A DNA stretch of 64,000 nucleotides from Chryseobacterium sp. S0630 (GTDB lineage: Bacteria > Bacteroidota > Bacteroidia > Flavobacteriales > Weeksellaceae), in the NCBI RefSeq assembly GCF_024158915.1, contig NZ_JAMZGF010000014.1:1-64000 (forward strand), written 5' to 3'. Under the pieces are notes generated by a model. That model was not told where the DNA came from, searched no databases, and saw only the letters and a list, made by a program, of their open reading frames with translations. Shown here in pieces: positions 19,050-26,681 of the stretch; position 1 is the stretch's first letter, and every line of letters starts with the position of its first letter. The translations under genes and the position numbers were made by a program.

Positions 19050-20366
19050 TTACATAAAGATTTTATCTTCTTTTACGTATTCTTTTTTGATGCTATCCAG
19101 CAACATGTCTAAGCTTACTTTGAAACCAGATTCCTTTAATGCAATTGTTTTTAAACTTACATCCTGTATGATATTCATAATATTGGAACCTGTTAATTCA
19201 TATCGTTGAGCAATTTGTTCCAGATCAATATCTTCAAGTTGTAATTGTTCGGGTAAATTTTGCTGCCAGATACGCAGACGCTCTTCATGCTTTGGATTAT
19301 TGAATTGTATGCAGCTATGAAAGCGTCGCGTAAAGGCTTTATCCATATTATTTTTAAAGTTGGAGGCCAGAATAATAAGCCCTGAAAATGTCTCTATGCG
19401 TTGCAACAAATAAGAAACTTCCTGATTGGCATATTTGTCATGGGCATCTTTTACAGAGGTTCGTTTTCCGAAAATAGCATCTGCTTCATCAAAGAATAAA
19501 ATCCAGTTTTTATTTTCTGCTTTGTTGAACAGTTTAGCTAATTGTTTTTCTGTTTCTCCGATGTACTTTGAGACCAGCATAGAAACATCCACTCTGAAAA
19601 CAGGACGCTGGGTGTATTTCCCTAAAAGGCTGGCCGCAAGAGTTTTTCCTGTTCCCGGCTCTCCATGAAACAACACTCTGAACCCTGGTTTAAGTTTGGT
19701 CTGCATATTCCAATCTTCCATCAGAATCTGGCTGCTATTGTACCAGGCTTCAATACTTTTAAGCTCCTGTAACGTCGTTTGAGGAAGAATCAAATCCGTC
19801 CATGATCGATGGGTAAGTATTTGTTCTGCCGGAAAATCATTGCTCATTTTCGGTAATAATTCCAGGCCAAACATGATCTTATTAAAAGCTTCTTCATGAA
19901 TATTGATCTGACTGTTCATTGATGCATGTTCATGGGCTGAACCTGAAAAAACAATGAGTTCTTCCTGACTCAAAACCGAATTCGGCCCGAAATAATCCAG
20001 TGATTTTAATCTTTCTGAAATACTATCCCCTCCCAAAACGTATTGAACAGCCTGAATTGTAGGGTAAAAGAGCCTGCCGCTATCGTTGGTTGAACAGAAG
20101 TCAAACAGCGCACTCCCCGGATGTTCCAGATAAATGCGTTTCAGTAATGATGGATCTAATCGTGGCAATAAAGCCATTAAAAGAATCACAACTTCCTGAT
20201 GGGCAAGCTCTTTCCCTGAAATATAATCTCCTAATTGAAAATTCTCATGGTTATTAGTATTAAATTCAGGGGCTCCTACATTAAAATCCTCTGAAGGATT
20301 GTTGATACGCCATGTAATAACCTTTTCTAAATGAGTAAATAATTTTTGTAATTGTTCTGACTCCAT
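19050..20366 (-). CDS. AAA+ ATPase of the eCIS (Afp15-type), copy 1
   Basis: The 438 aa protein has an N-terminal helical domain (1-~200) and one AAA+ module. Walker A is GEPGTGKT (235-242) and Walker B is ILFFDEAD (289-296). The pore-loop-like KYIGETEKQLAKLF, the sensor-1 Asn in LASNFKNN and the arginine-finger region FTRRF follow. This is the ATPase type found in every Afp/PVC/MAC-like cluster, thought to act in assembly or cargo loading. A paralogue (60765-62219) with nearly the same core is in the divergent operon. This copy sits upstream of the lysis pair. A long untranslated stretch (551 nt) precedes its start. Confidence 0.88.
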   Translation of the reverse strand: MESEQLQKLFTHLEKVITWRINNPSEDFNVGAPEFNTNNHENFQLGDYISGKELAHQEVVILLMALLPRLDPSLLKRIYLEHPGSALFDFCSTNDSGRLFYPTIQAVQYVLGGDSISERLKSLDYFGPNSVLSQEELIVFSGSAHEHASMNSQINIHEEAFNKIMFGLELLPKMSNDFPAEQILTHRSWTDLILPQTTLQELKSIEAWYNSSQILMEDWNMQTKLKPGFRVLFHGEPGTGKTLAASLLGKYTQRPVFRVDVSMLVSKYIGETEKQLAKLFNKAENKNWILFFDEADAIFGKRTSVKDAHDKYANQEVSYLLQRIETFSGLIILASNFKNNMDKAFTRRFHSCIQFNNPKHEERLRIWQQNLPEQLQLEDIDLEQIAQRYELTGSNIMNIIQDVSLKTIALKESGFKVSLDMLLDSIKKEYVKEDKIFM

Positions 20367-20917
20367 TGGTTTTTATCTTTTTTAAGATCCGGTGTACTGC
20401 ATCCTTTTCATTTTTAGGATACATTCACACTTATCTTGTCGTTATTTCAAGAAACCTCAACCGGAAAGTTGCTCACATTCGAGTATCTCTCCACAGCCGA
20501 CACAGCAGCTGTTTTTGGAAAGTAGCTCCTTCATTGGAGTCCTTCTTTTTAAAGAATCAATCTGCGTTTGAAAGAGAACAAGAGATCCGAAGATCAGCCA
20601 TTCTGCTTCCAGGAGGAGATTCTTATGTTTACATATCAGAAAATTCCGGGATTTCAGGTGTTAAAAGGTGTCCTGCTAATGAGAGTTTCTCCGATTGAGG
20701 TAGTATTTTTAGTAATGAGAATGTAATGGATTACTTCTCTGCCGCCTTGCGATCTTAGTATCTTTTATAGGGATAGGATACGGCTTGTTGTGTTACATAA
20801 TAGTAATTACTATGTTGTTGTGTACAGTTCAAAATTAATCCCTTTTTTGTTCTTGTAAAAGTTTTCTGCCCTATCTGTACTGTAGTTGCAGTAACTTTGT
20901 TTTAAAACCATTCATTA
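20367..20917. other. 551-nt intergenic stretch with one copy of the TACTGCAA motif
   Basis: There is no convincing gene. On the minus strand a frame of about 110 codons is open (roughly 20440-20728, ending CCVGCGEILECEQLSG) but has no ATG until near its end. An antisense plus-strand frame also exists, and neither looks like a typical protein. A copy of the locus motif (minus-strand reading TTACTGCAACTACAGTA) lies at about 20878-20895. The region is probably a leader or control region for the ATPase gene. Confidence 0.4.
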
Positions 20918-21772
20918 TTATTTAAAAGCATAGTTACACTCAATCCTAATATTTCTGACTTTATCGACCTGGCCACCCCACCAATTTTCCTGACTTTGCC
21001 CGGCATACAAATATCCTGAGGCTACAAGAGTGTTAGTATCCGCATCATACAAATCGCACTGTATGTTCTGAGTGATTGCTTGAAGATCGGCATTATAAGC
21101 AATGTACAAAAAGTCCCATGCATCATAATGATCGGTAATAGTATCTTTATCTCCATGTTCATTACCCCAATATTGTGAGTATGCTCTATATTGGATAGGC
21201 ACTTCAGTTCTGTTTATAAACTTAATACTTGTATTTACAATATTGATTCTTGCATTATTATCCATTTTAGTAATTTCAATGGGCAGTCTGCCATTCTTCA
21301 ATTCTCCAAAATCAAAACCATCAGGAATAGTATTCAGATTGTTTCCGAATAACCTACGAACATAATAGCTTTCACTTAACTGATACCCAAAACTATAGTA
21401 TTCGGTTTCTCCTAAATTCCCTTCTGATATTTTTTTTATTTTAACCGTATAAGGTGCGCTTCCAAATAAGTATTGTCTCACTACACCTACTTTTGTAGAA
21501 TCTCTTAGGGTGATCAGCTGATCTTCTTCATCCGGTGAAGTTACAGCAACCTGGATTTCTAAATCTCCAACACTATTTGCAAAATAGTAAATAAATGCAC
21601 TATCAATAGTTGCCAGATTATTAGCAAAGATTAGCATTTCTTTTTTGTTTAGGACATCTTCTTTATGCCTTAAAGAATCTATCAATTCCGAAAACTGACC
21701 TTGCGTTGGATGTTTACCTGTTTCAAAATAGGTTTTTAATTCTTCTCTTGGGGTTAATTTATTTTCTTCCAT
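20918..21772 (-). CDS. Fibre-anchor family protein, paralogue A
   Basis: The 284 aa protein opens with the shared anchor (MEENKLTPREELKTYFETG, then PTQGQFSELIDSLRHKEDV). It continues with a beta-rich body that is clearly paralogous along its whole length to the 285 aa protein at 24382-25239. Shared phrases are GSAPYTIKVK or TVKIK, EYYSFGYQL or SLAYQL, RLFGNNLNTIP, FDFGEL and the ending RNIRIEC. The last ~100 residues resemble a small aegerolysin- or lectin-like beta sandwich in style (YDADTNTLVASGYLYAG), but this is only an impression. It probably forms an accessory fibre or spike. Two copies of the TACTGCAA-type motif lie 110-240 nt upstream. Confidence 0.6.
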   Translation of the reverse strand: MEENKLTPREELKTYFETGKHPTQGQFSELIDSLRHKEDVLNKKEMLIFANNLATIDSAFIYYFANSVGDLEIQVAVTSPDEEDQLITLRDSTKVGVVRQYLFGSAPYTVKIKKISEGNLGETEYYSFGYQLSESYYVRRLFGNNLNTIPDGFDFGELKNGRLPIEITKMDNNARINIVNTSIKFINRTEVPIQYRAYSQYWGNEHGDKDTITDHYDAWDFLYIAYNADLQAITQNIQCDLYDADTNTLVASGYLYAGQSQENWWGGQVDKVRNIRIECNYAFK

Positions 21773-22021
21773 TATATTTTATTATTCTTTACAATTGAAT
21801 TGCCTTTGGGCTCAATGATTATTTTTGTTATGTTTTTAAAAATTGGGATTCATCCTCTTTAATTCCTTTAAAATTTTAAAGTTTCTCTATTCTGCAGTAC
21901 CGCTTGGTTTTAATAATCGGATGATGGGTTACCTGATTTCAAAACCGAAGTTCATCTTTTTTCTCTTTTCGGGAAAGTTTTTTGAACGCTCTATTCTGTA
22001 GTTGCAGTAAGTGTTATTTCT
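21773..22021. repeat. Intergenic repeat unit with two TACTGCAA-type motifs (C and D)
   Basis: Read on the minus strand, motif C (about 22010-21985) is ACTTACTGCAACTACAGAAT followed by AGAGCG. Motif D (about 21902-21880) is a shortened GGTACTGCAGAATAGAG. The stretch between them resembles the spacer at 25382-25497, so the two fibre genes were duplicated with their upstream DNA. The same motif core occurs at both main eCIS promoters (58351-58380, 58751-58780). Confidence 0.6.
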
Positions 22022-24304
22022 TTAAAGCCCCAGAGCATTGAACATTTCGGATGCAATAGCCTCCATTCCCAAATCACCGGGATGAATTGCTACACCTGAA
22101 TTATTGACAGTATGCCACTGACCATCGTCACCTTTAACCTGTGCTCCCATATAGGATCTGTTTGCAGGAATATCAAGATGAGATATTTTAACAAAGGTTA
22201 AGCTATTCTCTGTGGCTACCTGAGACATTGCAGAGTCTTTATTAACATCTGCCCAGAATACACCTCCAATAATTATTTTAGCTGTTGGATTTTTTATTTT
22301 TATATAATTAATCAATGCTGAATACTCTGATTTAAATGTTCCAGAAAAAACTGCATTTTCACCCAGTCTTACACAAATCAAATCTTTTCCTGACAAATAA
22401 GTATCTAATTGAGATTTATCCCATGTAGAAGGAGAAGTTTCCCATCCGGCAATATTTAACACATCAGTTGTTGCAGCAGGTTTAAAAACCTTCATTTTTT
22501 CTAAAAAACGATGTACATAATCTTTACTCTTCTCAGATGCAGCCATTCCCCAGCTCCCCCACCAATAAGAAAGAACCGGATGCCTGGCGATTGAATTTCC
22601 TAAATGAAGTATATTTGAATATCCCGCCACATAATCCCATGTCACAGAGCCATCCGGATTAAATAATAAGGATACTTTTTTCCCGTTAAAAGTAAAATTC
22701 TGTTGTAATCCTGCAATTGATGAATTGATAGAAGATAAATCTGATTTTGTAGATATAGGGCTTTCAATATATTCTTTAAGGTATAACTTCATTGGAAGTG
22801 ATTTCCCTGATACTTGCGTCAGCACTCCGGTGTAATTATCAGCAGCCCATAGATTTGCTATTGCAGGTGTATTATTCACAGGAAATTTTGAAGGAAATTT
22901 TAACCCCACATACTCTCCTTTCGCAAGTATTACCGGATCAATTGTAACAACATTTAACCCGGCATTTAAAGTTTTCCTTATTACATTTGTTTCAATAAAC
23001 TTTCCGGCCTGGTCCAAAAATCCGGTTACTATTTGATAATCCCCCGCAGTAACTGTTCTGATTTCAATTTTTTCTAATATATGGGAATTTTCAAGCTCTA
23101 ATTTATTAATTGCGTATCCTTCTATACCATCAGAATCTGCAGAAACACCAGATTCTCCTTTTCCAACCTCAACACCTGTATAGCCATTCTGAGAATAATC
23201 TTCTACAATTTTACTAACTGATTTAGAAAGATTGAAAACGGATTCACTTTGCAGAGTAGTTTCATTAATATCCGAAAGCTCAAACCACAGAGCATAATAA
23301 CTTCCTACACCTGCCTGTACTCCTCCTGAAGTAGTGCTATATTGAACAAATCTATTTCCTGCAGCACCCGGATCTCCATAAAATATTTGAGCTGATGTAG
23401 TTGGTAAACAGACAACAGCAGCCATTTCTCCGGTATTGATTTTAATTTTCTGGCTTGTAAAATCAAAATTGTTCCAACCGGCAACCCCTGATTTCTCTTC
23501 ACTTTCCCAACGCATAATAAATTTTGTACCATCATAGCGTCCGATACAAAACTTTAAATTACCTGCTACTGCAAGTCTTATATTTGCTTTTGTTAAAAAT
23601 TTATTTGAATCTGAAACTGCTGTCGTATTTGATTTAATATTGTATAAGCCAGCTTGTATTCCATCAGGAGAAGTTCCTGCCAATTCAACTCCAATGTTTT
23701 TATAAAAGCCACCTACCTCTTCTACTGATTTTCTTACCTCATCAGATTCTCCTCCTTTTACTTTATTAACCAGCCAACTATTGATTTGTTTACCTCCCTG
23801 AGCGTCAATATTATTATCAGAGTCAAATTCTAATGCTACATTTACTCCCGGAACAGCCACAAAGTCTTTTTTCGTTACTCCATTACTAACATTCAGAAAT
23901 ACTAATTGTTCATCCAAATCTGCAGTTGTAACTTCAATAGGTACACCGGAAATATTTTTAAAATTGATATAAGTACCTACTGTCCTGGCTTCCCATTTTT
24001 CGTAAAGGTCCGCATCACTAGGCATCCATATTGTTGGTGAACTGTTGGGAAATGCTTCTCCTTTGACAATTGATTTTGTACTGGCTACTGCATCATTTAC
24101 GGCTTTTAAAAGAGTTTTTTCAACTTCTTTATCCAATTTATTATCTAAAGAATCTTGTAAGCCATTTATAGCTTTCAAATCCATCACTTCATCTTTATGC
24201 CAGTATGAATCTATCAAATCAGAAAATTGATTTTGGGTGGGATATTCACCGGTTTTAAAATAGGTTTTTAATTCTTCTCTTGGGGTCAATTTATTTTCTT
24301 CCAT
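22022..24304 (-). CDS. Fibre protein with C-terminal SGNH-hydrolase-like domain
   Basis: The 760 aa protein has three parts. The N-terminal anchor (MEENKLTPREELKTYFKTG, PTQNQFSDLIDSYWHKDEV) is shared with three neighbours. A beta-rich shaft covers residues ~90-555. A C-terminal SGNH/GDSL-type domain covers residues ~561-760 (DNA 22025-22624). Its signatures are block I HLGNSIARHP with nucleophile Ser571, block III VRLGENAVF with Asn650, and block V HPGDLGMEAIA with His741. The usual Asp three residues before the catalytic His is absent (Val), which suggests another acid or altered activity. Such esterases on fibres deacetylate or degrade surface polysaccharide. The particle may use it to reach the cell wall. 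Confidence 0.7.
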   Translation of the reverse strand: MEENKLTPREELKTYFKTGEYPTQNQFSDLIDSYWHKDEVMDLKAINGLQDSLDNKLDKEVEKTLLKAVNDAVASTKSIVKGEAFPNSSPTIWMPSDADLYEKWEARTVGTYINFKNISGVPIEVTTADLDEQLVFLNVSNGVTKKDFVAVPGVNVALEFDSDNNIDAQGGKQINSWLVNKVKGGESDEVRKSVEEVGGFYKNIGVELAGTSPDGIQAGLYNIKSNTTAVSDSNKFLTKANIRLAVAGNLKFCIGRYDGTKFIMRWESEEKSGVAGWNNFDFTSQKIKINTGEMAAVVCLPTTSAQIFYGDPGAAGNRFVQYSTTSGGVQAGVGSYYALWFELSDINETTLQSESVFNLSKSVSKIVEDYSQNGYTGVEVGKGESGVSADSDGIEGYAINKLELENSHILEKIEIRTVTAGDYQIVTGFLDQAGKFIETNVIRKTLNAGLNVVTIDPVILAKGEYVGLKFPSKFPVNNTPAIANLWAADNYTGVLTQVSGKSLPMKLYLKEYIESPISTKSDLSSINSSIAGLQQNFTFNGKKVSLLFNPDGSVTWDYVAGYSNILHLGNSIARHPVLSYWWGSWGMAASEKSKDYVHRFLEKMKVFKPAATTDVLNIAGWETSPSTWDKSQLDTYLSGKDLICVRLGENAVFSGTFKSEYSALINYIKIKNPTAKIIIGGVFWADVNKDSAMSQVATENSLTFVKISHLDIPANRSYMGAQVKGDDGQWHTVNNSGVAIHPGDLGMEAIASEMFNALGL

Positions 24305-24381
24305 TATATTTTATTGTTCTTTGGTTTTCATTTCTATGGATGCTCAGTCTGGAGTTCGAAACTCATCTTTTTTAGCTTTCA

Positions 24382-25239
24382 CTATTTTACATTTTCAGAA
24401 TAGCTGCATTCGATTCTTATATTTCTAACTCCATTAACCTGGCCGCCATTCAAAGAAATCTGGTTTTGTCCTGCGGGTAAATAACCGGTTGCCAAAAGGG
24501 TGTCATTTTCAGCATTAAAGATTTCACATTTAATGGATTGACTGGCTTTCGTAAGGTCTGCTCTATAATAGAAACTCAAAGAATCTTCCAGGTCATAATG
24601 ATCCGTAACTGTATCTTCAGATCTATATGGATCATTCCATCCCGCGCTTTCTATTCTATACTGGATAGGCACTTCAGTTTTATTAACGAACTTAATACTG
24701 GTGTTTAAAATGTTTATTTTTCTTCCAAAACCTCCTTTCGAAAGTTGTATAGGTAACCCAATACCTTCCAGCTCTCCAAAGTCAAATCCAACGGGAATTG
24801 TCTTCAGATTATTCCCGAACAGTCTATAAACAGTGTAGGTCTGATCTAATTGATAAGCCAAACTATAATATTCCGTTTCTTTCAAATCACCTTCAAAGAT
24901 TTCTTTCACTTTTATCGTATAAGGTGCACTCCCTACAAAATAACGTTTATCTAAAAAGCTTTTGAAATCAACAGATGAGATCACCTGATCCGGTTCATCA
25001 TTTGTGCTTACCACGATTGAAAATTTTAGATTTCCGACATTATTTGTTGAAAAATTAACGTATGAGTTATCAATAGCTGCCAAACTATTGGCAAAAATGG
25101 CCAGTTCTCTTTTGGTAAGGACATCTTCTCTAAGCCTTAAGGAATCTATCAGATCTTCAAATTGGCTTTGTGTGGGATATTTTCCTGTTTCAAAATAGTT
25201 TTTTAACTGGTCTCTGGTTGTTAGTTTATTTTCCTCCAT
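24382..25239 (-). CDS. Fibre-anchor family protein, paralogue B
   Basis: The 285 aa paralogue of the 284 aa protein at 20918-21772 has the same anchor (MEENKLTTRDQLKNYFETG, PTQSQFEDLIDS) and the same order of motifs through to RNIRIECSY at the end. Differences are spread evenly, as expected of an old duplication. It is followed by the SGNH fibre after 77 nt. The pair flanking the SGNH fibre suggests that alternative or cooperating tips are displayed. No enzyme motif is visible. The upstream 350 nt contain two motif copies. Confidence 0.6.
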   Translation of the reverse strand: MEENKLTTRDQLKNYFETGKYPTQSQFEDLIDSLRLREDVLTKRELAIFANSLAAIDNSYVNFSTNNVGNLKFSIVVSTNDEPDQVISSVDFKSFLDKRYFVGSAPYTIKVKEIFEGDLKETEYYSLAYQLDQTYTVYRLFGNNLKTIPVGFDFGELEGIGLPIQLSKGGFGRKINILNTSIKFVNKTEVPIQYRIESAGWNDPYRSEDTVTDHYDLEDSLSFYYRADLTKASQSIKCEIFNAENDTLLATGYLPAGQNQISLNGGQVNGVRNIRIECSYSENVK

Positions 25240-25500
25240 AATACTTCTTTATAATTTATGCTTCTGGGCATCATTACACTTTGGTTTCAATGATAATTTA
25301 TGTTATGTTTTAAAGTTCTGAACTCATCCTTTTTCTATCCCTGGAAAAGGGGTTTTAGTCTCGTTACGCTGTAGTTGCAGCACCGTTTAATTGTAAGAAG
25401 CAGGATGATGACTTCTTACATTTCATTGCCCAAAATTCATACTTTTTTTGTTCCTGTGAAAGTTTTTTGGCCCCGCTATTCTGTAGTTGCAGTACCCTCT
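25240..25500. repeat. Intergenic repeat unit with two TACTGCAA-type motifs (E and F)
   Basis: Minus-strand motif E (25494-25470) reads GGTACTGCAACTACAGAATA followed by GCGGGG. Motif F (25382-25360) reads GTGCTGCAACTACAGCGTAA. A GAATTTTG sequence (7 of 8 positions of TAnnTTTG) lies 36 nt after the GCG of motif E, close to the 35-nt spacing seen at the main promoters. This suggests a promoter for the 285 aa gene. Confidence 0.5.
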
Positions 25501-25514
25501 GCTTTTCAGGAATA

Positions 25515-25548
25515 AAAAAGGCCCGGATCTTATAATCCGAGCCTTTTT
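25515..25548 (-). terminator. Terminator of the 17-residue-repeat gene
   Basis: A 14-bp stem (25515-25528 with 25535-25548) with a 6-nt loop and A/T tracts at both ends. The only mismatch becomes a G-U pair on the minus-strand RNA. Confidence 0.8.
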
Positions 25549-25591
25549 AGCTTCTATACTTAACGTTAATTTCTTTTCGCAGAGTTGATGA

Positions 25592-26005
25592 TTAATCCAG
25601 CTTAAAGAAGAAATATACTACCGCCGCCCACTCTTTTTTGATTCCTTTTGCATACCCGATAGTGCTATGGCTGCTGCTTTCTACCGTTCCATCATCTTTG
25701 ATATAACCAATAGTGGAATGACTGCTGTTTTCTACAGTACCATCTTTTTTTACATACCCTACCGTAGAACGGCTCTTATTTTCAATAGTTCCGTCACTTT
25801 TGATGTAGCCAATAGTACTTCGGCTTTTATTTTCAATAGTCCCATCATTTTTAATGTATCCCACGGTGGAATGACTGCTGTTTTCTATGGTTCCGTCATT
25901 TTTGATATACCCTGTGGTACTGTGGCTTCCGGATTCTATAGTTTGAGCACCTAAAGAAAGACTGAAGAGAAGGGAACAAAAGAAGAGTGTTTTTTTCATA
26001 TTCAA
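25592..26005 (-). CDS. Secreted protein made of 17-residue repeats
   Basis: The 137 aa product has a signal peptide (MNMKKTLFFCSLLFSLSLGAQ). It then has five full repeats of 17 residues with the consensus xSTxGYIKxDGTIENxS, plus a partial sixth, and ends in WAAVVYFFFKLD. The exact period, the central DGT turn and the alternating hydrophobics suggest a beta-solenoid or beta-roll. At DNA level the 51-bp units (about 25650-25950) are similar but not identical. It has its own terminator and lies between the fibre block and the cargo/immunity pair. Export suggests a surface role. Function unknown. Confidence 0.7.
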   Translation of the reverse strand: MNMKKTLFFCSLLFSLSLGAQTIESGSHSTTGYIKNDGTIENSSHSTVGYIKNDGTIENKSRSTIGYIKSDGTIENKSRSTVGYVKKDGTVENSSHSTIGYIKDDGTVESSSHSTIGYAKGIKKEWAAVVYFFFKLD

Positions 26006-26105
26006 TATTTTAATGAGTTGTTAACTTTGGTTATTTGATGTATTCAAAAGTATTGATTATTCTTTTATAAAGATAAAAACTTGTAGATAAATGATTGAAA
26101 ATAAA

Positions 26106-26129
26106 ACCGCACGAAAGGATTCGTGCGGT
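26106..26129 (-). terminator. Second hairpin downstream of the immunity gene
   Basis: A 9-bp perfect stem (accgcacga/tcgtgcggt) with a 6-nt loop. On the minus strand it is followed by TTTTATTTTC, so it looks like a back-up terminator. Confidence 0.6.
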
Positions 26130-26167
26130 AGCAGGGGAATATATATTAATACTTTAATCGAATAAAC

Positions 26168-26196
26168 AAAAACGAAACCTTGTGGGTTTCGTTTTT
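26168..26196 (-). terminator. Terminator of the cargo/immunity operon
   Basis: A 12-bp perfect stem (26168-26179 with 26185-26196) and a 5-nt loop, beginning 6 nt after the stop of the 153 aa gene, with a U-rich tail on the minus strand. Confidence 0.8.
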
Positions 26197-26201
26197 AAAG
26201 A

Positions 26202-26663
26202 CTAATCTTCTATTTCAAAGCCATAGTTGTCATGATGAGACCATTTAAAAATATAATAAGTCATCATGCTATGATGAGAGAATTCTATTAAACAAGCATA
26301 GAATCCAGCATCAATAGATTCTTTTTTTGTTATTGGATCTATACATTTACCATCCATATAAAGAAAGTTCGAATAATAACTTGGTGATACTTCCTTAGAT
26401 GGATCTATTACTTTATGCTTTATAAATTCCTGCAACTGCATTTCTGATACAGAGTTATATTCGCAGCCATTATATAAATAAGATACCGAAAAATCTTCTT
26501 CTGTAAAAAGAGTCAATTCACTTTCTGATATAATTTCTATTAATTGTCTTATCGTTTCTTTATTTTTATTTCCATTTAAATATAAATGGACTATTTCTAA
26601 TTCATCTGTAGTTAAATGATACTGTAAATCATCCAAATCAATTTCTATCTGGCCTATTCTCAT
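26202..26663 (-). CDS. Probable immunity protein of the 1439 aa cargo
   Basis: The 153 aa protein has no signal peptide. It is acidic and helical at the N-terminus (IEIDLDDLQYHLTTDELEIV), and its C-terminal half is rich in aromatic residues and His (SHHSMMTYYIFKWSHHDNYG). I do not recognise a family. It starts 19 nt after the large cargo-type protein whose C-terminus looks like a toxin domain, and is followed by a strong terminator. This toxin-then-small-protein pair is the standard immunity position. A cytosolic location fits an enzyme that would act in the cytosol. The role is inferred from context. Confidence 0.55.
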   Translation of the reverse strand: MRIGQIEIDLDDLQYHLTTDELEIVHLYLNGNKNKETIRQLIEIISESELTLFTEEDFSVSYLYNGCEYNSVSEMQLQEFIKHKVIDPSKEVSPSYYSNFLYMDGKCIDPITKKESIDAGFYACLIEFSHHSMMTYYIFKWSHHDNYGFEIED

Positions 26664-26681
26664 GGTCTTTTATTTTTTAAT

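Noticed and set aside
20366..20698. Plus-strand 110-codon open frame after the ATPase start
   Set aside because: Its composition is not protein-like, it is antisense to the ATPase leader and has no homology I can recognise.
25630..25950. A CRISPR-like or satellite repeat array
   Set aside because: The ~51-bp units encode an intact 17-residue protein repeat behind a signal peptide and vary at codon third positions, so they are coding repeats.
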